A stretch of 64,000 bases of DNA from Neocallimastix lanati (nom. inval.) (taxonomy: Eukaryota > Neocallimastigomycota > Neocallimastigomycetes > Neocallimastigales > Neocallimastigaceae). The notes under the pieces were generated by a model. It saw only the letters and a list, made by a program, of their open reading frames with translations. It ran no database searches and was not told the DNA's origin. The translations under genes and the position numbers were made by a program. Positions 27,640-39,100 of the stretch are shown piece after piece; the stretch's first letter is position 1; every line of letters begins with the position of its first letter. Where the stretch lies: NCBI GenBank assembly GCA_016946835.1, contig JACVTC010000023.1, forward strand, positions 1,128,501 to 1,192,500, given 5' to 3'.

Positions 27640-30600
27640 ATATAATGAATTATTACAATATTTAATTAAAAATGTTTCTGATCCAAACATCAAAACAGAA
27701 TTAGATAAATAAATACTCATTGATATTATAATAAAACTCCTTTAATTAATGCACTTCCCGATTTGAAAATAGTCCAATATCTGGTTGAACATGGAGCAAA
27801 TATTAATAAACCAAATCATTTTGGATAAATACCAATAATAGTTGCTTGCAAAATAATGGTTATTTAGAGGTAGTAAAATATTTATTAGATAATAATGTTA
27901 ATATTCATTCCTTTGATAAATTTAATATACTAGCATTAAGAGTGACCATTTAAAATAATCACTGGGAAATCATGGATCTACCTCCCCCTTTTAATATTAT
28001 TATTAAAATTTTATTAATATTTTGAAATTTCAAAAGGCATTATTTTCACAGGCAATAATAACCCATTATTTCCTATATTACTATATCAATTAATATTGAT
28101 ATTGGAATTATTTTTGATTAAATATTTAATAAATTCTAAATCATTTTGCCAATAAAAATAGAATTTCCTAATTTGTCTTTTTGATTAATAGTAACTCCTT
28201 TTTCAATTAAATATTTACTAATTAGTATTTTTTATTTTTATAAGCATAAATAAGTACAGATCAATCCTATTTATTAATTCGATTAATATCTATTTTTTGG
28301 TTAATTAAATATTTCATTATTTCAATATTCATATTATTATTTTTACATGATATCAATATTAATCATCAAAATAACGAAGAATATTCGATTCTAATAAAAT
28401 GATGCGAAAATAATAATATTGAAGTCGTAAAATTACTTATTGAATCAAGGAGTAAGTGTTAATCAACAGCTTAATAAAAATTAAATATAATTAGGATGGA
28501 TTAGTCATTGCGGTTAAAAATAATAATTTAGAAATTATTAAAATATATAAATGACTATGATACGGACGTCAATAATTATCGAAACTATAATAAGGAAACA
28601 CTTTTATATGAAAGTATGCCAAAATAATCAGAAAGAAATTATGAAATATTTAAATATTTAATTGAATCAAGAGGAAATTTTGAAATTCGACATGATTACT
28701 TCAAGAAACCACGTCTTATGATGGGATATGAATAAGGTAATTTTTAAAATTGTACAATATTTAATTAATCATGGCATAAAGATTGATAGTAAAGATGCTA
28801 AAAAGAGAACAGCATTAATGTACGCATGTAAAAATGAAAATTATGATATCGTGAAATATTTAATAGAACATGGAACAAATATAAATAATATTAGTAGATA
28901 CGAATTAATAGAATTATTATTTGCATGTGAAAGTGGAAATGATAAAATTACTAAATTATTAATAGATAAAAATTCAATTATTAATATTAAAGGAAAATAT
29001 GGAGAAACAGAATTAATTAAGGGATGTAAAAATAATAATTAAAAATCGTTAAATATTTGATTAAATATAGTTCAGGAATGAATAGTATTAATATTAATGG
29101 AAAAAAATAATTCAAGACATACAGGATTAATGCTTGCGAGTGAGAATGGAAATATAGAAATGGTACAATATTCAGTAAAGCATGGAGCAGATATTCATCA
29201 CTGTGATGATTTTGGACCACAAGCATTAAAGTTTAGTTGTAAATGTAATAATGTTAAAGATGTAAACTATCTACTTTATCATGGAACTAATATTAATAAA
29301 GGTTCAAAAAATAGAAATACATCATTAATGATTACATATAAACATAATCATATTGAAATTGTTAAGTATTTAATAAAACAAGGAGTAGATATTAATATTT
29401 GTGAGATCAAAAGAAGTACAGCATTAGTTAAAAGTATATTAAAAAAATATTTTGAAAATAAGTATATATGTAATAGAAAATGAAAGAAATATTAATATTT
29501 ATGAAATTTTCCAAACTTTATTCATAACACATGCCATTCAAATTAAAAATCTTGAATTAATTCAATATATCGAGGATAATAATTTAATTGTGAAAAGCAA
29601 TGCAAATTGTATAATTAAAGGATTAATTGATGCTTTTATAAATAATGACTTTAGTTTGGTACGTTATATGTTTGAAAATGGTGCAAATATTAATATTATT
29701 GATGATAGTAATAAATCAGCATTAATATATACTTGTGAAAATATAAAATGATGAAATAATAAAGTATTTAATAGATAATCGTGCTAATTCAGTTGATAAA
29801 TATGAAAAATCCCCCTTGTGTCATTTATTAAATGCAATTCAAGAAAAATTATTTAGAGGTTCAATCAAGTTTGAAGAAAATGAAAATATAAATAAAAAAA
29901 AAATATTCGAAATTTTAAAGTTTTCATTAGAAAATGGTGCTGATGTTAATTTAAGAAATAATTTTGGTGAGTCATTCTTGATGAAAGCATGTCAGACAAG
30001 TAATTTTGAAATAGCCTAATAATTAATTGGCAACCAAATAAATATAAATATGGTAACTCAGCATTTCCGAAAATTCTCTACTAATTACATATAAACATAA
30101 TAACCTAAGAAATTGCAAAGTATTTAATTCGAAAAGATGCTGTTAGAAATATAAAGAATGATATCATTATGCAACATTAATGTATGCTTGTGAAAATGGT
30201 AATTTCAAATTAATGGAATTTTTTAGTTCGAGGAGATGATTTATTTAGATGGAAATTGAGCATTAAAAATTGTCTTTCAACATAGAAATTAGGAAATTTT
30301 AAAAATTTTAATTGAACATAGAGTAGACATAGATGCACTATATAATTGTAATTATCAAGAATTATTTTTATCTAATGAACAAGTTGATATAGAAATATCA
30401 AAATACTTAATGAACATAATATTGATATTAATAAAAAGGATGAATCAGGTTCAACGGCATTACTATGCTTGTCATACTAACAAATTAAATACAATCAAAA
30501 ATTTAATTAATCATAAGTAGATCCTAATGTAACAAATAATAATTGTAAATCAGCACTTATGCCGGCTTCTGAAACAGGAAATATTGGAATTATTAAATAT

Positions 30601-31610
30601 TGAATTGAAAACAAAGCAGATGTTAATATTCAAGATATTAATTACTACTTGGCAATCGCATATGCATATAAGAATTCAAATTATGAAATAGTTAATTATT
30701 TAACTAATTTCAATAATTATTAATTAAATGAAAGATATACAGTTTTTGTAATTCCATTTAATGATCTAAAAATATTTATAACCTTTTATTATTAAATATT
30801 CAATTGATACTATTACTTCAAAAAAAAATTTTTTTGGTGCTTTTTTTTTTAATGAAAATGACCAAAGATAATATCAAAATGAATCAATTATATAAAATAA
30901 TGAAAATGAATAATACTAAAGAGTTTCTAGCTAATGTAGAAATTGATATAATTATCAAATAATGCTTAAAAAAATTTTTTTTGGTTATTTAAATACTTTA
31001 TAGAACAAAATAAGGATATTAATATAAATCATTCTGACAATTTAGGAAGGTGTCCATTAATAATTGCTTGTGAAAAGGGAAATTTAGAATTGGTTGAATT
31101 GTTAATAAAACATGGAGAAGATGCAAAAAAAAAAAAAAAAAAAAAAAAAAAAGATATTGTAAAGTGCTTAATAAATAATGAAACAAATCCATTTTTAATA
31201 TACAAACTATATAAGTCTGCTTAAACTATAATAATAAATTTAATATACAACATAACTGATATAAATAAATTATAAATCAATATATATTTAACTAATAATC
31301 ATATAAATTATAATTTTATGTAAAAAATTAATAGAATTAGTGACGATATTAATACTAATAAATATGGAACTTTGTTATTAATGAAAGTATGTGAGGAGCG
31401 TCATTTTTTAAAAATTAAATATTTAGTAGACAATGTTTCTTATGCTAAATATCATAATAATTTTAATGATATACCATTAATTTATGCATTCGAACAAGGA
31501 AATATCGATATTATTAAACGTTTAGTGGAATACGGAGAAAAATTAATGCTTATAATAACTGTAAAGAAAATGCCTTGATTATAGCTCATAATCATGTATA
31601 TTATTCTATT
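27640..31610 (+). pseudogene. Decayed ankyrin-repeat gene, paralogue of the intact gene at 33139-39879
   Basis: Broken ankyrin frames run in the same order as the intact neighbour. Residues about 567-672 of the intact protein match 27640-27960, with stops and shifts. About 1008 onward matches from 28350: 28728-29042 parallels the SIINVKGKHGETELIKACK region, and 29097-29751 parallels GLMRACENGNEDIVQYL through NNLIVKNNANY. About 1750-1870 matches 30300-30770. A stretch near the C-terminus matches 31345-31610 (NDIPLIYAFEQGNIDIIKRL). Numerous in-frame stops and indels prevent expression as one protein. The 5' third is missing, a roughly 28-nt poly(A) interrupts it at 31122, and the part between residues 672 and 893 is deleted. 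The 27985-28349 segment is inverted. Same strand and adjacency suggest a tandem duplication followed by decay of one copy. Confidence 0.85.
27985..28349 (-). pseudogene. Inverted ankyrin segment inside the ankyrin pseudogene
   Basis: The reverse complement of 28349-27985 reads as broken ankyrin repeats: CKNNNMNIEIMKYLINQKID, then KGVTINQKDKLGNSIFI, EFIKYLIKNNSNI and GLLIACENNAF across frameshifts. These match residues about 893-1005 of the intact protein (CKNNNINVINYLIEQGADIK ...). Immediately to the right, the plus strand resumes with DININHQNNEEYSILIK, matching about 1008. The segment is therefore in its expected place but flipped. The right breakpoint falls at TTTTACATG|ATATC near 28349; the left one lies near 27965-27990. 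Confidence 0.75.
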
Positions 31611-32153
31611 ATAATTTTTTTTAATAAGAAAAAAAACAAAAAATTAATAAAATAAATAATAATATATATAAGAAAAATCAATGAATGATATTAAATATAT
31701 TAAATATTAAATTATAGTATATATATTAAATAAATTAAAAAATTTCTTTTAATATCATTTAAAAAAAGATATTTTATAACTAATTTTACAATTGAATACC
31801 AATATATTATATTTATATATATATCTATTTAATATAATAAAAAATAAATTAAATACTATAATATGTATTTAATATTTAGAGTTTAATTATTTATATATAT
31901 AAATATATATATTTTTTTTTAAAAAAAATTTAATATAATTTTTTAATTTATCCTATTTTTAATAACTTTTTTTTTTTTTTCCATTATAATTATCCATTCA
32001 TACATTCATTACTAATACTTCGTTAAAAAATTGAGGATAAGTAAATTTCATAATATATAAATGTTGATATCAATCATCAAATATATGAACATTTCATAAT
32101 AATAATAATAAAAATAATAATAATATTATTATCATTATTAATATTATTATTAT
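31611..32153. other. Intergenic; includes one copy of a duplicated flanking block
   Basis: A/T-rich. The block at about 31985-32100 (GTTAAAAAATTGAGGATAAG, then ...ATCATCAAATATATGAACATTTC) is a diverged copy of 32685-32830 (GTTAAAAAATTGTGAATAAG, then ...GATCATCAAACATTTC). The two copies lie on either side of the SINE. Confidence 0.55.
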
Positions 32154-32650
32154 GCCATGTTGGTCCAGTCGGTTAGAACAATACAGGTTACTATAGTGGC
32201 CGGATTTGAATCCCCGACATAGCGTTAATTAAGTAGTTTTCTATCCCGGAGTATCATGCAACCACAGTGGTATCCAAAAAGTTTTCCCTTGGCTTCTTAT
32301 TCATCCAACCCTAATATTACTCTACGACTTAATTATAGACCTTGATGATGTCTCCGGTTAATTCTATAGGAATTAGGCGGGACAAATTCCAATACGCTAA
32401 TGATAACACCTACTGAAGGGAGTGAATGGTTCCTGTTCTTATGCTGGTAGTCAATGGAGATATATATAGGAATGTTTAAGGAATTCAGCTCAGAGCAGAC
32501 GTGTAACGACGTATTGTGAGCGACGACACCGTACTGGATGCAATATATCATCACTCTTACAGTAATTACAATTGAGATACTAATGGGTGATAGGTACTCA
32601 TATGTATAATATGTATTTTATTATTATTATTATTATTATTATTTAATTAC
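32154..32650 (+). mobile_element. tRNA-derived SINE retrotransposon
   Basis: A GC-richer block in A/T surroundings begins with a 70-nt tRNA-like head (32154-32223). The ends GCCATGT and ACATAGC pair at six of seven positions. The Pol III A box TGGTCCAGTCG (32161-32171) fits the consensus fully. A B-box-like GATTTGAATCC (32203-32213) matches GGTTCGAATCC at 9 of 11 positions. The T stem is degenerate, so this is not a functional tRNA gene. A body of about 390 bp with no protein match follows, ending in an (ATT)n tail (about 32617-32644), as in SINEs with simple-repeat tails. Target-site duplications cannot be resolved because the flanks are also ATT-rich. A minus-strand frame of 73 codons at 32333-32554 is considered fortuitous. 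Confidence 0.75.
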
Positions 32651-32965
32651 AATATTTAATAATATTTTCCTATTGGTAAATTATTTATTCATTTTTATAT
32701 TACTATTAGTATTCATTATTTCTATTGTTAAAAAATTGTGAATAAGTAAATATAATAATTTATAAATAATATATAAATTTATATAAACATTGATCATCAA
32801 ACATTTCAATATTAACACGTCATATTAATATAATTAATTATTTATTTATTTATATATTTTATATTTATTTATTTTTATATTACAATATTTAAATTTTAAA
32901 CTTTATTTTATAAATATTTCAATAGCTTTTCCAATTTTGACAATTATTTATTTTTTTCATTTATA

Positions 32966-33021
<56 letters not shown>

Positions 33022-33138
33022 TATTATTTATTTATTTATCTATCAAAATAATATTTGCATATAATTGTAAATTAATGTCTATTATAGCATAATTAAACAA
33101 TATTATTCTTTATTTGAGATTTAGTTATTTCAATAGCA
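32651..33138. promoter_or_regulatory. Upstream region of the giant ankyrin gene
   Basis: Contains the second copy of the duplicated flank (32685-32830), a TA-repeat and a poly(T) run of about 37 nt (32982-33018). The start codon context is AGCAATGG. No specific promoter element can be named. Confidence 0.4.
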
Positions 33139-36100
33139 ATGGAAATTATGGAAATTCAAAATTTGAAAGAAAATGTTAACATTTCTGAAATTAAAAAAAT
33201 TTTAATTCAAGAAGAAGCAGATGTATTAAACAATTTAAAAACTTTTTTAAACAACAATAAAAATTCTTTTGAAATTGACGATTTAAATTCTTCTAATTTT
33301 GATTTATTGGTGTATACTATTAAAAATAATTGTTCATTATCTGTAATAGAATATTTAATATCAAATTGTAAAAAATATAAGACTTGTTTGAATTATGAAA
33401 CTAAACAAAATGAAGTTCCATTATTCATTGCATTTGAAAAGGCAATTCCAAAACAAAAAGAAAACTTTGAAAATGAAAAAGAAAGTAAAACAAAGAAATC
33501 GTTCTTTTTAAATAGTCAATCAATTAAAATATTTAACTTATTAGAAGAATATGGTGCTGATATTAATTTTTGTAATAGGAAAGGAGAGAACTTATTAATA
33601 TACATTTATAATAAGGAGCTGCTGAATGTAGATATTTTTAAATTGTTGTATAATAAAAATTTGGATATTAATTATTTCTTAGAAAGATTATATATAGCTT
33701 CAACTGAAGATGAATTTGACGAAGAATTACTAGATAACATTCAAATTACAAATAAAAGCAGTACTAATAATAAAGAGAACTTTAATAAATATTTAAAAAT
33801 TGCAATAAATGAATATCATAAACGTATAAATAAATTCGTATTGATATTGATTCATAATTCTAAAAATAAGACAAGAATAAGTAAAAAACAATTTAAAAAA
33901 ATGTATAATGAATACGTTCAAGATATAATTATTAAAATTCCATTTAATTATTTATATGATTTAGTTATTGAAGGTCAAGATAGTAAAATTGAATATTTAC
34001 TTGAAAATAATATTAAAATATATTGTAATAACTTTTCTAAAAAAGTTAAAGTAACGAATAATATCGAAATTATAGAATATTTAAAAAATTTTAATGCTGA
34101 TGGAAATATCTATAATCGATACTTGAATACTGAGGAAATATTAAGTTCTTGTTTTTATGATGAGGATTATGAAATATTAGATTTTTTAGTTAAGCAGGGT
34201 GTTGATTTTGATAAATATGATAAAAATGATTATTATTCCAAACCACTTTTCGCAAATGAATGTGAAAATAATAATACTGAATCTATTAGGTATTTAACTG
34301 AACATGGTGCAAATATTAATATAAAAGATAATTATGAAGGAAAATCTGGTTTAATGCTTTTAATTAATAATTATGATTATTATGAAATTGATTGTATGGA
34401 TGAAATAAAATATTTATTAGATCATGGAGTTGATTTTTTCAATGATAAAATTGTTTGTAGTAATGAAGAAGAAAAGGAAGATTTTTATAAATATTTAATT
34501 GAGTACGGTGCCAATATCTATTCCGAATTAAAAAGTAACCAAATTTATTATCTAAAAAGTAAATATTTAATTGATTATAGTACCTATTTTAACCCAAAAG
34601 ATTTATGTGCACCATTTGAATCTTATGTCAGATCCGGAGATATAGAAATAATTAAGTATCTCGTTAAGAAATATAAAACTGCTAATTTAATTGATGAAGG
34701 GAATAAAACTTTATTGCAAATGGCCTACAATGAAGGAAATAATGAATTAGTTCAGTATTTAATTGAGAATGGTGCTGACTTTAATATAAAATCTGATGTA
34801 GGGGAACCTATCCTTATGACAGCCTGCCGTAATAAAGATATGAAAATGGTTAAATATCTAATAGAAAATGGAGCTGACCCCAATATAACAGCTGAAAACA
34901 GTGGTACACCATTAATAAATGCTTTCCCTGATATAGAATTAGTGAAGTATTTAGTAGGAAATGGTGCAGATATTAATCAGCCAGATCATTATGGGTCGAC
35001 GCCTATCATGATTGCATGTAAAGAAGGATATATAGAAATTGTTAAATATTTATTAAATAATAACGTCAATATTAGTATTTATAATAAAATGGATAAATCA
35101 TTAATCAAAGTAGCACAAGAATATAATCGTTATGAAATTATTAGTCTTTTTGAAAATCATAAAAGTTTTATTAATCATTATTCTGGTTGTAAGAATGACA
35201 ATGAATTAATTAATAGATGTTTATTGGAAGGTCCAGAAGTTATTCAAAAGTTAATAGGAAATGACAATAATAAGATAAATGAAGTTGACGATTATGGTTA
35301 TACATTATTAATGAAAGTTTGTATTAAAGGAAATCTTAATAGTGTAAAGTATCTTGTAGAACATGGAGCAGACAAAGATAAATTCAATAATTCATCTTAT
35401 ACCGCCTTAATGTTTGCTATCGATAATAACCATCCCGAAATAGCAAAATATCTCATAGAAACAAAGGCCTCTATTAATAATAAATCTATCTTTGGTATAA
35501 CTGAACTGATGATGGCTTGTAAGTCTGGAAATTATGAATTAGTAAAATGTTTAATTGAAAATGGAGCCGACGTCAATCTAATAAGTATTTATGGCTATAC
35601 TGCATTAATGTTTGCATGTGAAAGGGGTCATTTTGAAATTGTTCAATATCTTGTAGAACATAATGCGAATATCAGTATTATTAATAATATGGGATATACA
35701 GCATTTTTATATGCTTGTCAGCATGATAATCTTGAGATGATTCAATATTTAATAAAACATGGAAGTGACATTAATATTACTTCAAAAAGTAATAATTCTG
35801 CATTAATGATTGCTTGTAAAAATAATAATATTAATGTAATAAATTATCTTATTGAACAAGGTGCCGATATTAAATATATAGATAAAACTACTGGATATTC
35901 ACCATTTATTTATGCATGCATCAATAAAAATTTACCAATTATAAAATATTTTGTAGAACACGACGTACAAATAGATCAAAAATATAACAATGGTAATTCT
36001 GCTTTATTAAATGCTTGCAAAGAAAATGATTTAGAACTTGTTAAATATTTAATTGTTCATGGAGCGGACATAAATCAATTTAATGATAGTTTTTTAACAG

Positions 36101-39100
36101 CATTAATTATAGCATGTGATAATAACAATTTTAATATGGTAAAATATTTAATTGATGAAGGAGCTGATATTGATTATCAATATCAAGATGAATATTCAGC
36201 TTTAATGAAAGCATGTGAAAATAATAATCTTGAACTTGCTCAATTTCTTTTAAATCATGGAGCTACTATTAACAATAAATATAATAATAATGCATTAATT
36301 ATAGCATGTAATAATAATAATATAGAATTGGTGAAAACTTTAATTAATTATGGTGCTGATGTAAATGTTTTTTGTGATAACAATAATGAAACTGTATTAA
36401 TGAAGGTCTGTAAAAATAATCAAATTGAATTGGTTAAATGTATAATATATCACGGTGCTAATGTTAATAAACAGTCAAAAATTGGTAACACTGCTTTAAT
36501 TTATGCCTGTGAAAACAATAATTTTGATATTGTAAAAATATTAGTCGAAAATAATGCTAATATTAATAAATATAATAGATATGGTATTACAGCCCTTCTT
36601 AAGGCCTGTGAAAATAATAATTATGAAATACTAGAATATTTAATAAAAGCTGGTGGTAAAATTGAAGTTCAACATAATGAAGATAAATTTAAGAAAACAC
36701 TCTTAATGATGATGTGTGAACAAGGTAATCTAAATATGGTTAAGTGTTTAGTGAAACATGGTGCTGAAATTAATGCAAAAGATGATAAAGAAAGAACACC
36801 TCTGATGTACGCTTGTCAAATGGGTCATGAAGCGGTCGCTAAATATTTGGTAGAAGAGTGTGAAGCAGATATTAATATAGTAAGTAAGTATGGATTAACG
36901 GCTTTATCTTGTGCATGTGAAAGTGGTAATGAACAAATTGTAGAATTATTATTAAATCATATATCAATTATTAATGTAAAAGGTAAACATGGAGAAACTG
37001 AATTAATAAAAGCTTGTAAAAGTAATAAATTCACAATTGTAAAACGTTTAATTGATTATAAAGCTGAAATCAATATGACTGATAATGCAGGAAATACAGG
37101 ATTAATGAGAGCCTGCGAGAATGGGAATGAAGATATAGTACAATACCTAATTAAACATGGTGCTGATGTAGAATGTTTAAATGATTTCGGCTATCAGTCG
37201 TTAATGTTTGCATGTAAAAGTAATAACGTTAAAATTTTGGAATGTTTAATGAATAATGGATTAAATATTAATGCTCATGCTAAAGATGGAGTTACTGCAT
37301 TAATGATTGCAAGTGAATATAATCAACTGGAAGTTGTTAAATACTTAATTAATAAAGGAGCTAATATTAATGATTGTGATATTAAGAGAAGAACAGCTTT
37401 AATGAAAGCATTTATTAAAGGAAATTATGAAGTTAGTAAATATTTAATTGAAAATGAAGCTAACCTTAATACATATGATATTTATCAAACTTCAGCAATG
37501 ACATATGCTATTAAAACCAATAATCCCGATTTAATTAATTATCTCAAAGCAAATAATTTGATTGTGAAAAATAATGCCAATTATAATGTGGAAGGATTAA
37601 TAATTGCTTGTGCTAACAACGACTTTGAAATGGTACAATATTTGATTGAACATGGTGCCAATGTCAATACAACTGACAATACTTGGAAAAAGAAATCTGC
37701 TTTAATGTATGCGTGCGAAAAAGCAAATGTTCCGATGGTTAAATATTTAATCGATAATGGTGCTAGTGTTAATTTATTTGATGTCTATAATGCTACTGCA
37801 TTAAACAATTTAATAGATGCTTATGATCCTCGTAATAATCATTATATCAAAGATGATAAATGTAAAGATGTCTTTGAAATTATTAAATATTTAATTGAAA
37901 ATGGAGCAGATCATAGTTTCTCTAATAATTATGGTTTAACCCTTTTAATGTTTGCCTGTAAATTTAACAATTTAAAGTTGGTAAAGTATTTAATAGATAA
38001 GGAAGTTGATATTAACGCCGAAGATAATATGAATAATACAGCTTTAATTATAGCTTGTGCCAATAATAATTATGAAATGGCTAAATATTTGTTAGATCAT
38101 GGAGCAATAACAGATACAATGACAGCTTATAGATATACCGCTTTAAAATTTGCTTGCCGTAACAATAATTTCAATTTAGTAAAATTATTAGTAGAAGGTT
38201 TCAATATAGGAATACTAAATGAAACAGAATCTTTCATAATGGCATTTGAAAATAAAAATATTGAAATTCTAAAATTTTTAAATGAACATGGTGTCGAGGT
38301 TAGCTGCCTCAACGAAACAGATTATCAACCAGTATTTTTAGCTGATAATGAAATGAACTATGCTATTGCTAATTTCTTAATAGAACAAGGTATTAATATT
38401 AACAAACAAGATGAATCTGGAAATACCCCATTGATATATGCTTGTATTGGAAATAAAATAGAATTAATAGAAAAATTAATATGTCATCAAATAGATATTG
38501 ATACCCAAAACCAAGATGGAAAAACTGCATTAATGTCTGCTTGTCAAAATGGAAATTTAGAGATAGTAAGGATGCTTGTGGAGCATCAGGCCACGGTTAA
38601 TCTTCGAGATAATAATGGCTATTCGGCTATTGCTTTTGCCTATGAAGAGTCCAACTATGACATTGTACACTATTTAATGGATAAGATGAACGATCAAGAT
38701 ATAGAAGAAGGTTATCATATTTTTACCCTTCCACTTCAACCTTATAATCATAATCTCTGTTGTGACATTAACAAGTTTGCCGATAGTATTAAAATATCAG
38801 AAAAATATGGAATAATGTTCTCTGTTAATATAAATAAATCAACTGATTCCATTATAAAGGAATGGATAAGGAATTTAAAAGAAAAAAATATAACTCCTAT
38901 AACATCAGAAAGGGATAAAGACTTATTGATTAAAATTAGTAGTAAGGGAAATTTAAATTTTATTCAATATATATTAAAATATGATAACAAAATTGATATA
39001 AATCATTATGATGACGAAGGAAATTCAGCATTTTCCATTGCTTGTGAAAAGAATCTACTGAATATAGTCAAGTATTTAATAGAACAAGGAATTGATGTAA

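Noticed and set aside
29017-29226. Minus-strand frame within the ankyrin pseudogene
   Set aside because: Antisense shadow of recognisable plus-strand ankyrin repeats, unlike 27985-28349, where the minus strand itself reads as ankyrin.
32154-32223. Functional tRNA gene
   Set aside because: Mismatches in acceptor and T stems, no clear anticodon arm, and a long non-tRNA body; it fits a SINE head instead.
32333-32554. 73-codon minus-strand frame inside the SINE
   Set aside because: It lies within the SINE body, has no domain, and runs against the direction set by the Pol III boxes.
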